A stretch of 64,000 nt of DNA from an uncultured Collinsella sp. (GTDB lineage Bacteria > Actinomycetota > Coriobacteriia > Coriobacteriales > Coriobacteriaceae): the NCBI GenBank assembly GCA_958412345.1, contig CATYSO010000012.1, positions 3,301-67,300 on the forward strand, read 5' to 3'. This document shows positions 44,395-52,977 of the stretch, piece after piece. Under the pieces are notes generated by a model that searched no databases, was not told the DNA's origin, and worked only from the letters and a program-made list of their open reading frames with translations. Made by a program: the position numbers and the translations under genes. The number at the start of each line of letters is the position of its first letter. Position 1 is the first letter of the stretch.

Positions 44395-45414
44395 CTACTG
44401 CCCCTGAGAGCGGTAGCGCGCCTCGGTGGCCTCCTTGGCCGGGCGCCACCAGGACTCGTTGGCCACGTACCAGTCGATGGTGGCCTTGAGCCCCCCGGCG
44501 AAGTCGGTGTGGGCCGGCCTCCAGCCCAGCTCGCGCTGGAGCTTGGTGGAGTCGATGGCGTAGCGGCGGTCGTGGCCGGGGCGGTCGGCGACCCAGTCGA
44601 AGTCCTCGGGGTCGCGGCCCATGGCCTCGAGGATCATGCGCAGGACGGTGATGTTGTTCTTCTCGCCGTCGGCGCCGATGAGGTAGGTCTCCCCCATCTC
44701 GCCCTTGGTGAGGATGTCCCAGACGGCGCTGGAGTGGTCCTCGGTGTGGATCCAGTCGCGGACGTTCTCGCCCCTCCCGTAGAGCTTGGGGCGCACGCCG
44801 TCGATGATATTGGTGATCTGGCGCGGGATGAACTTCTCCACGTGCTGGTAGGGGCCGTAGTTGTTGGAGCAGTTGGAGATCGTGGTGCGAAGCCCGTAGG
44901 TGCGGGTCCAGGCGCGCACGAGCATGTCGGAGCTGGCCTTGGTGCTCGAATACGGCGAGGACGGCTTATAGGGCGTCTCCTCGGTGAACTTCGCCGGGTC
45001 GTCGAGCGCCAGGTCACCGTAGACCTCATCGGTGGAGACGTGGTGGTAGCGGATGCCGTATTTGCGGACGGCCTCCAGCAGGCGGAAGGTGCCCTCCACG
45101 TTGGTGCGGAGGAACGGCTCGGGGTCGGCGATGGAGTTGTCGTTGTGGGACTCTGCGGCGTAGTGCACGATCGCGTCGTGGCCGGGCACAATCTTATCCA
45201 GCAGCTCGGCGTCGCAGATGTCGCCCACGACGAGCTCGACGCGGTCGGCCGGCAGCCCGGCGATGTTCTCGGGGTTGCCGGCGTAGGTCAGCTTGTCCAG
45301 GACGGTGACGTGTACGTCGGGGTGGTTGTTGACCACGTAGTGCACGAAGTTGCTGCCGATGAAGCCGCAGCCGCCCGTGACGATGATGTTCTTAGGTTCA
45401 AAAATATCAGACAT
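44395..45414 (-). CDS. rfbB: dTDP-glucose 4,6-dehydratase
   Basis: Second step of dTDP-rhamnose synthesis, an NAD-dependent short-chain dehydrogenase. NAD loop TGGCGFIGSNF near residue 12, STDEVYGDL, and YSSTKASSD with catalytic Tyr/Lys; SNNYGPYQHVEKFIP is typical. 339 residues from ATG 45414 behind GAGGAGTTCC. It lies 19 bases after the DUF6718-like gene of the AT-rich island. Confidence 0.95.
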   Translation of the reverse strand: MSDIFEPKNIIVTGGCGFIGSNFVHYVVNNHPDVHVTVLDKLTYAGNPENIAGLPADRVELVVGDICDAELLDKIVPGHDAIVHYAAESHNDNSIADPEPFLRTNVEGTFRLLEAVRKYGIRYHHVSTDEVYGDLALDDPAKFTEETPYKPSSPYSSTKASSDMLVRAWTRTYGLRTTISNCSNNYGPYQHVEKFIPRQITNIIDGVRPKLYGRGENVRDWIHTEDHSSAVWDILTKGEMGETYLIGADGEKNNITVLRMILEAMGRDPEDFDWVADRPGHDRRYAIDSTKLQRELGWRPAHTDFAGGLKATIDWYVANESWWRPAKEATEARYRSQGQ

Positions 45415-45433
45415 GGAACTCCTCATTACATGT

Positions 45434-45667
45434 TTACGCAGCAAATTGCTTTTCCAGCTTAGCGATTAACTCATCTTCAGAGTCAACAAACTCATAAGGC
45501 TCATATTCACCGTATGCAGAGGGACGACTAATTGTAACCAGCTGAAGATCGGAGGAACCGAACCGGCCCTCAACCTTATCAATGAAATCAATCAGGTCTT
45601 GCCCAGGCTCTGCGCTCAGCGCAAGCGACCCTTCTTTCGAAAACCACTTAGCAACCAGATAGCACAT
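45434..45667 (-). CDS. DUF6718-like small protein
   Basis: 77 residues, soluble, no known function. The start MCYLVAKWFSKEGSLAL and the end LVTISRPSAYGEYEPYEFV resemble what I recall of DUF6718, a family of small proteins in gut bacteria. ATG 45667 has a strong AGGAGG, and the gene overlaps the end of the RelA/SpoT-like gene by 20 bases, so the pair is probably co-translated. Candidate partner, antitoxin or modulator of that enzyme; not shown. Confidence 0.7.
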   Translation of the reverse strand: MCYLVAKWFSKEGSLALSAEPGQDLIDFIDKVEGRFGSSDLQLVTISRPSAYGEYEPYEFVDSEDELIAKLEKQFAA

Positions 45668-46259
45668 CGTCTAACCTCCTAACAAAATCACCCTCGCTAT
45701 GGATGCAGCCTCTTTCGTATGCCAAACGAAGCTCGAGTCCAATATCGGGATTATCAAATCGTTTATACACATATTTGTGAAGCCAGTTATTAATCTGCCT
45801 ATCGTAATACGTATTGTACTGAATCTCCACCGGGTAATACCCAGCCTTGCGCGTGAAATATACGTGAACACCCCTGTATCCATCGTCAACAGACTTGCCT
45901 TGGGACATATCAACTACTTTTAAACATGCTTCGTCGACTTCGAGGATATCCTCATAAGAGTCAACCATCGAACGAAAGCCTAATAGGTCGTTAAAGACTT
46001 TTCTAACTTGGTGATCAGGATAATAACGGTCATATTTGAGCGAAATCGACTGAGCACTTTTAATTCTATAGTCGACAGGAAGGTCAACGAGAACACCCAG
46101 GGACGTATACCATTTACGGGCGCTATTCAATTCATCCAGCAACTCATCGCGTTTGAAATAGTGAAGGTTCTTCTTAAGCGAAATGCCCAGCTCACTTTTA
46201 TAGGATAGCGAGGAAAGGAGCTCGAGAGACAATCCGTCTCGCTTTAAAATAGCTTCCAT
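45648..46259 (-). CDS. Small RelA/SpoT-domain nucleotidyltransferase
   Basis: 203 residues holding only a synthetase-type domain, with no hydrolase, TGS or ACT domain. Matches to the RelA/SpoT pattern: R65-I-K67 followed by SISLKYDR, D91LLGFR96, GYRGVH at 127-132 and the strand PVEIQ with Glu145. A C-terminal WLHKYVYK resembles the family's closing helix. It could make (p)ppGpp-like alarmones or be a toxSAS-type toxin that modifies tRNA or nucleotides. ATG 46259 follows GGTAGG; a GTG two codons upstream is also possible. AT-rich compared with rfbB. Confidence 0.75.
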   Translation of the reverse strand: MEAILKRDGLSLELLSSLSYKSELGISLKKNLHYFKRDELLDELNSARKWYTSLGVLVDLPVDYRIKSAQSISLKYDRYYPDHQVRKVFNDLLGFRSMVDSYEDILEVDEACLKVVDMSQGKSVDDGYRGVHVYFTRKAGYYPVEIQYNTYYDRQINNWLHKYVYKRFDNPDIGLELRLAYERGCIHSEGDFVRRLDDVLSGC

Positions 46260-46292
46260 AATCACCTACCAATACGCGACCAGAGAGCCGTC

Positions 46293-46317
46293 CCCAGGCG
46301 ATCTCCTCGGGCACGGA
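46293..46317. other. 25-base scrap of rfbA inside the island
   Basis: CCCAGGCGATCTCCTCGGGC plus five further bases are identical to 47979-48003 inside rfbA, in the same orientation and reading as the rfbA segment SVPEEIAW. It sits between the ATPase stop and the RelA/SpoT-like start and looks like the remnant of an earlier rfbA 3' end. Confidence 0.8.
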
Positions 46318-46336
46318 GCAGCACTATTCAACAAAA

Positions 46337-47311
46337 CTATCGGACATTTCGACATGCGATAAGAGCCATGACCTTCGCGGAATTACTTCCCGTACAAAAC
46401 GCTTCCGGAATGCAGTCTTTGTCGTACTGAAAAACCGAACCCGCAGTTTCTTCGCGTAAGTACTTATAGAAGAAGTCCTCCCAGCTTTTAAACTTCTCAC
46501 TGTCTGCAAACGCTTCCGGGGCTTCCAAAACCGCCTTAGCATCTAGCCCAGAAATAACGCCGGAACTTAGCAGAAGCCACTCGAACGACTCGGGAAGACA
46601 AACCGTAACTGCATCGCGGCGAATATCTTGGAGCTTAAGAACACGGTCCGCGTAACATCCAAATGCTGCTCCGTCCGCAACAACAAACATGCGATCATCG
46701 AGATGCTGATCCAACCAGCCCAAAATCGCGCTGTTCGTCATAGCCGAAGCACAATTAAGCTCACGGCCAGCGAAATGCCGTTCAAAGAACTGAAAACCAG
46801 ACTTACTGTCCTCGCATAGAAGGATGGAAAAGTCCCGCTTTGGCGCTGACCGGGAAATAGCGTAACGGTGATTGCCGCGATCTTGATAAACGGGTACGAA
46901 GGAGTGGTATTTTCCGCTCGTCTTAATCTTGTATATCTCATCCACGCTATACGGAAGATTGGGGAAGTCAGCCCTTGAAATCAGCACGAAGTAGTTCGAG
47001 GAATACAACACATGATGAGCAAAATCATCGGAATGAATCTCTTTTAAGCCCTCGTCGACAAATACAATCGAATCATGAACGGACGAAAGCTGATTTCTCC
47101 AGTCATAATCAGTCAGGGCAACGCAAGGACAATCGCATTGCAGAGAAACGCCCGACTGCTCACCCATACGCATATAGTCCGCGACCATGTCAAACAGCGT
47201 CGTCTTGCCGGTACCGCTATCACCGCGCACGATAGTGATATTCCGCTTAATAGTGAATGTATACTTGGTTCCCCTACGGCGGGAAATCTTAACGAGATGC
47301 GAACCGTTCAT
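46337..47311 (-). CDS. P-loop ATPase of unknown family
   Basis: 324 residues. Walker A GDSGTGKT at 30-37 and a Walker B-like SIVFVDE at 81-87 define an N-terminal NTPase of about 150 residues without an ABC signature. The second half starts FSILLCEDSKSG (Glu167, Asp168) and later has FVVADGAAFG (Asp213), a strand/acid pattern that faintly recalls a TOPRIM fold; that is speculation. ATG 47311 follows TAGGTG; GTG 47320 directly abuts the DUF4869-like stop. Encoded immediately downstream of that gene. Confidence 0.65.
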   Translation of the reverse strand: MNGSHLVKISRRRGTKYTFTIKRNITIVRGDSGTGKTTLFDMVADYMRMGEQSGVSLQCDCPCVALTDYDWRNQLSSVHDSIVFVDEGLKEIHSDDFAHHVLYSSNYFVLISRADFPNLPYSVDEIYKIKTSGKYHSFVPVYQDRGNHRYAISRSAPKRDFSILLCEDSKSGFQFFERHFAGRELNCASAMTNSAILGWLDQHLDDRMFVVADGAAFGCYADRVLKLQDIRRDAVTVCLPESFEWLLLSSGVISGLDAKAVLEAPEAFADSEKFKSWEDFFYKYLREETAGSVFQYDKDCIPEAFCTGSNSAKVMALIACRNVR

Positions 47312-47320
47312 AAGCAGCAC

Positions 47321-47758
47321 CTACAGGTACGGAATCGACTCGTGGATTAATTCGGCCATGTTATGAGCGATGTTGCCGCTGTTCACGACTTTGATTTTGA
47401 AGTCCTCGCGACCAAAGTCCATCACATGATAGAGGTTGATAACGAGTTTGCGGTCTTTCGCCATGTCGAGAATCCACTTAGCACAGTTATCGCCACAGGT
47501 TGAAGCATTAAAAATATGCTTACGATCGAACTTCATAAGCAACAACGTTTTCACGCCACCAGAAAGCTGGAGCGGCGAAATAGGCCCAAGCACAGGGCTT
47601 TCGATGACGTTTTCGGAGACAACGTCCGATCGGTCGACATCCTTAATTATCGAAACCGCATAGGGGTCCGTGATCCAAGAAGACCGGTAAGAGTTTTTGA
47701 AATATGTCGCTGTGTTGTAAATCGCTTCTGGCATATCGCCAAAGTAGACGCTTAACAC
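47321..47758 (-). CDS. DUF4869-like protein
   Basis: 145 residues, soluble. The opening LSVYFGDMPEAIYNTATYFKN region and SGGVKTLLLM / NASTCGDNCAKWIL segments fit my memory of DUF4869, a family of unknown function in gut Firmicutes and actinobacteria that is found beside an ATP-binding protein. The start is taken as GTG 47758 behind GGGAG; TTG 47770 would add four residues. First gene of the island, about 50 bases past the rfbA terminator. Confidence 0.7.
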   Translation of the reverse strand: MLSVYFGDMPEAIYNTATYFKNSYRSSWITDPYAVSIIKDVDRSDVVSENVIESPVLGPISPLQLSGGVKTLLLMKFDRKHIFNASTCGDNCAKWILDMAKDRKLVINLYHVMDFGREDFKIKVVNSGNIAHNMAELIHESIPYL

Positions 47759-47802
47759 ATCCACTCCCAATCATTTTGTCTTTACGGTCAACGTAATCAT
47801 AA

Positions 47803-47834
47803 CGAAAGGGGCCACCAGATAAACGGTGGCCCCT
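47803..47834 (-). terminator. Terminator after rfbA
   Basis: AGGGGCCACC pairs with GGTGGCCCCT around eight bases; on the minus strand TTTCGTT follows. It would isolate rfbA from the island and rfbB downstream. Confidence 0.75.
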
Positions 47835-47853
47835 AAAAGAAAGCAAGACGGCG

Positions 47854-48753
47854 CTAGTACTCGCGCGGGCTGTTGACGATCTCGCCGGCGGCGACCTTCT
47901 TCAGGTGCTGGCCGTAGACCGACTTGCCGTAGGCCTTCGCGGCCTCCTCCAGCTCGGCGGTCGTGATCCAGCCGTTCTCCCAGGCGATCTCCTCGGGCAC
48001 GGACACGGGCAGGTCCTGGGAGTGCTCCACGGCGCGGACGAACTCCGCGGCCTCGTGCAGGCTCTCCATGGTGCCGGTGTCGAGCCACGCGTAGCCGCGG
48101 CCGAGGGTGACCACGGACAGGGTCCCCTCCTCCAGGTACATCCGGTTGAGGTCGGTGATCTCCAGCTCGCCGCGCGCGGACGGCTGCACCCCATGGGCCT
48201 TGGCGGCCACGTCGCCCGGGTAGAAGTACAGGCCGGTGACGGCGTAGGAGCTCTTGGGGCACTCGGGCTTCTCCTCGATGGAGACGGCACGGCCCTCGCC
48301 GTCGAACTCGACGACGCCGAAGCGCTCGGGGTCGTCGACGTGGTAGCCGAAGACCGTGGCGCGGCCCGACTCGGCGTTCTGCACGGCGCGCGTCAGGTGG
48401 CGCGACAGGCCGTTGCCGTAGAAGATGTTGTCGCCGAGCACCAGGGCGCACGGCTCGCCGGCGATGAACTCCTCGCCGATGGTGAACGCCTGCGCGAGGC
48501 CGTCGGGGCTGGGCTGCTCGGCGTAGGAGAGGCTGACGCCGTAGCGCGAGCCGTCACCGAGCAGGCGCTCGAAGTTGGGGAGGTCGGTCGGCGTGGAGAT
48601 GACCAGGATGTCCCGGATGCCCGCCAGCATGAGGGTGGACAGCGGGTAGTAGATCATGGGCTTGTCGTAGACCGGCAGCAGCTGCTTGGAGGTCACGAGC
48701 GTGAGCGGGTACAGGCGCGTGCCGGAACCGCCGGCGAGGATGATGCCTTTCAT
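47854..48753 (-). CDS. rfbA: Glucose-1-phosphate thymidylyltransferase
   Basis: First step of dTDP-rhamnose synthesis: dTTP plus glucose 1-phosphate to dTDP-glucose. Signature MKGIILAGGSGTRLYPLT at the start, LVLGDNIFYG, FGVVEFD and EEKPECPKSSYAVTGLYFY. 299 residues from ATG 48753 behind AGAGGA. GC-rich like rfbB and rfbC-rfbD but separated from them by the four-gene island. Confidence 0.96.
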   Translation of the reverse strand: MKGIILAGGSGTRLYPLTLVTSKQLLPVYDKPMIYYPLSTLMLAGIRDILVISTPTDLPNFERLLGDGSRYGVSLSYAEQPSPDGLAQAFTIGEEFIAGEPCALVLGDNIFYGNGLSRHLTRAVQNAESGRATVFGYHVDDPERFGVVEFDGEGRAVSIEEKPECPKSSYAVTGLYFYPGDVAAKAHGVQPSARGELEITDLNRMYLEEGTLSVVTLGRGYAWLDTGTMESLHEAAEFVRAVEHSQDLPVSVPEEIAWENGWITTAELEEAAKAYGKSVYGQHLKKVAAGEIVNSPREY

Positions 48754-48764
48754 ATAAATCCTCT

Positions 48765-48777
48765 CGATTGACAATCG
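48765..48777. promoter_or_regulatory. 13-base palindrome in the rfbA leader
   Basis: CGATTGACAATCG is a perfect inverted repeat with one central base, 12 bases before the rfbA ATG. It may be an operator or chance. A perfect TATAAT lies upstream on the minus strand at 48823-48818, but no clear -35 accompanies it. Confidence 0.3.
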
Positions 48778-48909
48778 TTGAGCAAAAGCCGCTGATTACA
48801 GAAGCATAGTTAATAAAATTATACGCACCGGCAGCAACCTCCCTGTCTTCTTATTTAAATCGGACAGTAGAAACACGTAACTCTTTCTGCATTTATCGCG
48901 AGGTAGGAA

Positions 48910-51381
48910 ATGAATAAGTACAATGAGCAGTGTCCAACAAACGAAAGGCAAACAATGCGAGTCGAAACAACCGGAGTATGCAGAGGAAACTGGAAAATCT
49001 ACCAGCAGCTTAAGATTGAAGGCATCCATAAAGACTCCAGCGTAACAGCCAGAGCGGCTACAGACGATAACCGCTGTTTACCTTTATCTCTTCTAAAATT
49101 CAAAGACAATAACGGCGATTCGAACTCATACGTTCTTGTAATCCCCGACCCCGATACCCGAGCCATTAAAGTTGAGTTTAGCGAAATCGGCCAAGACGGT
49201 CGCACCCTGAGCAGCGACTCCCTTTCGCTCAATTGCAAAAACATCAAATGGGAGTCTCGCCTTAACTACAAAATTAAACCCGACATGTGCAGCAAGCTAC
49301 GAAACTACGATGACGTTTCAGAGTTTGACATGGCAACGATTGATTTCTGGCAGTGCATCGAAGATTCAAGCGACTATATCCTTAGGTGCACGGTGAGGAC
49401 GCCGTATCGTAGCGACTCGCAAATCAAACTTCGTTGTCTCGATCGAGCCCTTAATGAAGTTAATTTGAACATTGTCGATTTCGGATCAAATGTAACTAGC
49501 GTTGGATTTACGTCCGAAAAGAAACAGCTTGAAACGCAGCTCTCGATTCGTATGCCAAAGGCATTCGATCGTTATTACTTTGTTATTGATGATCAAAATC
49601 ATCCATCTTTTAATGCATTTGACTGCCTAACGCCCGATAAATTAGGCTTACTTCTTGAGGAGACCAACTTCCTCTTTACCCATGCGCAGTTTGACCCCGA
49701 ATACCCCGAATGGTTCGCAGAGCACAAGGCTACCATCGGTGCTTTAGAGAAGCAGAGAAAAATCGTCTTCAAAAGCGCTCCGAAGTTCAGCATTATTGTC
49801 CCTCTTTACAACACACCCATTTCGTTTTTTAACGATATGACCGAATCCGTAAAAAACCAGTCTTATGCAAACTGGGAGCTCATCCTAGTTAATGCAAGTC
49901 CTGACAATCAGGAACTAAAGGCTCGCGTTGAGCAGGAGACAGCCCACGGCAGCAGAATTAAATCAATTAACCTTACCGAGAATAAGGGCATTTCCGAAAA
50001 TACAAACGCCGGCGTTGCCATCGCTTCGGGTGATTTCGTTAGCTTCTTTGACCATGACGATATTCTTGAACCGGACTTGTTGTTCTCATATGCCGAGGCA
50101 ATTGAAAGCAATGATGACGTCGATCTTCTTTATTGCGACGAAGACAAACTCATGCCCGATGGAAAGCTGGCACAGCCGTTCTTTAAACCGGATTTCAATA
50201 TCGATCTGCTCAGAAATAATAACTATATCTGCCACATGCTTACCATCCGTAAGTCCCTGCTTGACACTCTAGATCCGAACACGAAAGAGTTCGATGGAGC
50301 TCAGGATCACAATCTGACTCTCCGTGCTGTGGAAAAGGCAAGGAAGGTTCATCATGTTGCAAAGGTCCTATATCACTGGCGTCTAAGCGAGACCTCCACC
50401 GCAGCAAATGCCGATAGCAAGCCGTATGCCACTATCGCAGGCATCAAAGCGGTTCAGAATCATTTGGACAGGCTTGGACTCAATGCAACGGTCGAACAGG
50501 CACGTCGTCCCTTTACATACAAAGTAACCTACGCCGTACCGGATTCCCATCCGCTTGTGTCGATTATCATTCCGACAAAAGATCACGCCGACATTCTGGA
50601 CAACTGCATCACGTCAATTGTTGAGAAATCGACATATGACAATTACGAGCTTGTCATAATCGAAAACAACAGTACTAAGAAGGCGACGTTCGATTATTAC
50701 GATAAGCTGCAGGCAAAATATCCTGATGTTGTACGCCTTTTTACCTGGGAAAACGAATTTAATTTCTCCAAGCTTATGAACTTTGGCGTCGCTCACGCCA
50801 AGGGCGACTATCTCTTGCTGTTAAACAACGATACCGAGGTAATAACGCCCAATTGGATTGAGACCATGCTTGGCATCTGCGCACGTGAGGATGTTGGCGC
50901 AGTTGGCGCAAAACTCTACTATCCCGACAATACCATTCAGCACGCTGGCTTATGCGTCACTGGTGGCGTGGCAGGACATCTTTGCCAAAGTATGCCAAGA
51001 AACAACTGGGGCTACTTTGCACTCAACGATGCACAGCAAGACTTCAGCGCCGTCACTGCAGCTTGCATAATGACCAAGCGTGACGAATATGAGAAAGTCG
51101 GAGGTTTCACCGAAGAGCTTCAAGTTGCATTTAATGATGTTGACTTTTGCTTAAAGCTACGCGAGATCAACGACTTGATCGTATACACGCCCGAAGTTGA
51201 GCTCTATCACTACGAGTCGATTTCTAGAGGCGTTGAAAACAATACGGAGAAGCAGATTCGCTTCCACAAAGAAGTCGCGTACATGAATTATCGCTGGGCA
51301 AAATACTATGTCGAAGGCGATCCATACATGAATCCTAATTTAACTGTCGAGGAACCAATTAATCGTTACTACCATCTATAA
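48910..51381 (+). CDS. Double family 2 glycosyltransferase (rhamnan/glycan chain synthesis)
   Basis: 823 residues in three parts: an N-terminal ~280-residue region without a clear match; a first GT-A domain from about 292 (FSIIVPLYNTPISFFND, DHDDILEPD); and a second from about 547 (VSIIIPTKDHADILDN, LLLLNNDTEVI near 639, then VAFNDVDFCLKLRE). No membrane segment, so it works on the cytoplasmic face. ATG 48910 follows AGGTAGG; ATG 48955 is an alternative. Next to the rhamnose genes, so rhamnosyl transfer is likely. Confidence 0.88.
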   Translation: MNKYNEQCPTNERQTMRVETTGVCRGNWKIYQQLKIEGIHKDSSVTARAATDDNRCLPLSLLKFKDNNGDSNSYVLVIPDPDTRAIKVEFSEIGQDGRTLSSDSLSLNCKNIKWESRLNYKIKPDMCSKLRNYDDVSEFDMATIDFWQCIEDSSDYILRCTVRTPYRSDSQIKLRCLDRALNEVNLNIVDFGSNVTSVGFTSEKKQLETQLSIRMPKAFDRYYFVIDDQNHPSFNAFDCLTPDKLGLLLEETNFLFTHAQFDPEYPEWFAEHKATIGALEKQRKIVFKSAPKFSIIVPLYNTPISFFNDMTESVKNQSYANWELILVNASPDNQELKARVEQETAHGSRIKSINLTENKGISENTNAGVAIASGDFVSFFDHDDILEPDLLFSYAEAIESNDDVDLLYCDEDKLMPDGKLAQPFFKPDFNIDLLRNNNYICHMLTIRKSLLDTLDPNTKEFDGAQDHNLTLRAVEKARKVHHVAKVLYHWRLSETSTAANADSKPYATIAGIKAVQNHLDRLGLNATVEQARRPFTYKVTYAVPDSHPLVSIIIPTKDHADILDNCITSIVEKSTYDNYELVIIENNSTKKATFDYYDKLQAKYPDVVRLFTWENEFNFSKLMNFGVAHAKGDYLLLLNNDTEVITPNWIETMLGICAREDVGAVGAKLYYPDNTIQHAGLCVTGGVAGHLCQSMPRNNWGYFALNDAQQDFSAVTAACIMTKRDEYEKVGGFTEELQVAFNDVDFCLKLREINDLIVYTPEVELYHYESISRGVENNTEKQIRFHKEVAYMNYRWAKYYVEGDPYMNPNLTVEEPINRYYHL

Positions 51382-51397
51382 ACCGTCGCTTACGATA

Positions 51398-51436
51398 ATC
51401 GGGCATTGAAATATCTTTCAATGCCCGATGTTTTTT
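51398..51436 (+). terminator. Terminator of the double glycosyltransferase gene
   Basis: Perfect 14-base stem ATCGGGCATTGAAA/TTTCAATGCCCGAT, four-base loop, then GTTTTTT. Confidence 0.95.
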
Positions 51437-52970
51437 AACGACGAAAGATTGATTTTAGCACCGAGGTTATTGAAGCATCTTTACTCGAATCTGAAACTGA
51501 ATCAACTTGGCTGAAGTTCACATGGAAATGAAGCCTACCGAACGCGATATCCCTATCTAGCTCATTCACCGATACGGAAGTAGAAGGCGATATCAGCTGA
51601 GTTATCTCACCCAAAAATAGTGATTGATTAGTTTTGACATCAGACGAATAAAGATGGATATACAGAATAGACTCACTGCCGATTTGAGAGGGCAATGAAA
51701 TAGCCATTTCCAACTGATCGCGATTGTGGTTAAAGTCAATCCATTTCAAATCCGATTGATCTGACTTAAGCCAATAAGCCGCTCGTATTAACGTTTGAGA
51801 ATCAAAGTCCAGATTCGTGGAAAGCGTAATGGAGACATAATTTGCGCAAACAGGAGTCTGGGCATCAGCGCAAATTTTATAGTTAATCAAAGCGATATCA
51901 CGCGATAGTTGAGCTAGCTCATCATTTATTAAAACTGGAAGAGTCCTGACATCCGCTAAAGTGTCACCCTTAGGTTTAAGCGTATTGTTCTGATAACTTA
52001 AAACAGCATCGAGAAACATTTGATTTTCAACCTCAATTGAGGTCAACTCGCCGCAATCCATCTGCGTCTCATTCAACGAGCTTAAAAGGGCAGAGGCGAT
52101 GCCCTCAGGGCTCGTTTCAGAAAAGCGTATAGCAGTAGACTTAAAATCGTAAGCAGTGTTCTCGCCAAACACTTCAACGACATTGAGGCCAGAAGCAAGC
52201 ATCTCAAAAGGCAAACGAGATGGATTGCTCGCGCTGAGGGAAATGCCGACAGAGCACAGCGAATACAAATCAGCACATTCCGATGTCGTCAGAACCCCCA
52301 ACTGATGAATCCGGTCCGAATCGGTAAGGACCTTTTGATTACTACCGTATAGATAAAATGAAACACGAGAATCATAAGTGCACGCAAGTTGAATAGCCTT
52401 GATGAGCATGCCGGAAAGACGCCGATCTTTGCCAGGTTGAAAAATGGCGCAGACGGAGAAGGGCTCTCTATCATTCTTATTTGCAGCGTATAGCTCCAAA
52501 TCAACGCCAAAATCGCAAAATGGAACCGAAAACGGATAATACTTCGAGACCTTGGAAGAAAGCCAACGTCCGATTGTGATAGGCTTCAAATCTAACCGAT
52601 AGGTATTTTCAGCCCTTAAATAGCACTCCCCCATCGGATAAAACCAAGGTTCATAATCTTGAATGAAATACAACTTAAGTGGAGTTGATTGAAAAGCAAC
52701 AAATTCGGCAGTTGGCCAAGCGGTCGCAATAGCGATGTCAAAGCTGCAAGGTATTGCGTGCTCAACTCGAACCGATTTGGGTTTGTAACCAAACCAGAGA
52801 TAAATCTGTTCAGCAACAGTTCCCGCGCTCTTATATGCCTCGGAACCAGGAAGAATGAAGAAATGACATTCAAAACCACGCTGATCCAGATAGCCAGCTT
52901 TAGTACAAATAGTCCTAAAACCGCCCGAACCTTTTTCTGGAGGCGAGATAACCCACGCAACTCTATTCAT
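51435..52970 (-). CDS. WsaF-like rhamnosyltransferase
   Basis: 511 residues. The N-terminal two thirds resemble the WsaF family GT-B fold (VAWVISPPEKGSGGFRTI, YFIQDYEPWFYPMGECYLRA, SLSASNPSRLPFEMLASG). The last ~150 residues are an additional beta-rich domain of unknown role. ATG 52970 follows GTAGG; the frame is open eleven codons upstream. Convergent with the double glycosyltransferase. Probably adds L-rhamnose to the surface glycan. Confidence 0.82.
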   Translation of the reverse strand: MNRVAWVISPPEKGSGGFRTICTKAGYLDQRGFECHFFILPGSEAYKSAGTVAEQIYLWFGYKPKSVRVEHAIPCSFDIAIATAWPTAEFVAFQSTPLKLYFIQDYEPWFYPMGECYLRAENTYRLDLKPITIGRWLSSKVSKYYPFSVPFCDFGVDLELYAANKNDREPFSVCAIFQPGKDRRLSGMLIKAIQLACTYDSRVSFYLYGSNQKVLTDSDRIHQLGVLTTSECADLYSLCSVGISLSASNPSRLPFEMLASGLNVVEVFGENTAYDFKSTAIRFSETSPEGIASALLSSLNETQMDCGELTSIEVENQMFLDAVLSYQNNTLKPKGDTLADVRTLPVLINDELAQLSRDIALINYKICADAQTPVCANYVSITLSTNLDFDSQTLIRAAYWLKSDQSDLKWIDFNHNRDQLEMAISLPSQIGSESILYIHLYSSDVKTNQSLFLGEITQLISPSTSVSVNELDRDIAFGRLHFHVNFSQVDSVSDSSKDASITSVLKSIFRR

Positions 52971-52977
52971 AATCAAC

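Noticed and set aside
42865..45462. 865-codon plus-strand open frame across rfbC-rfbD and rfbB
   Set aside because: Antisense shadow of two GC-rich enzymes with full motif sets on the other strand.
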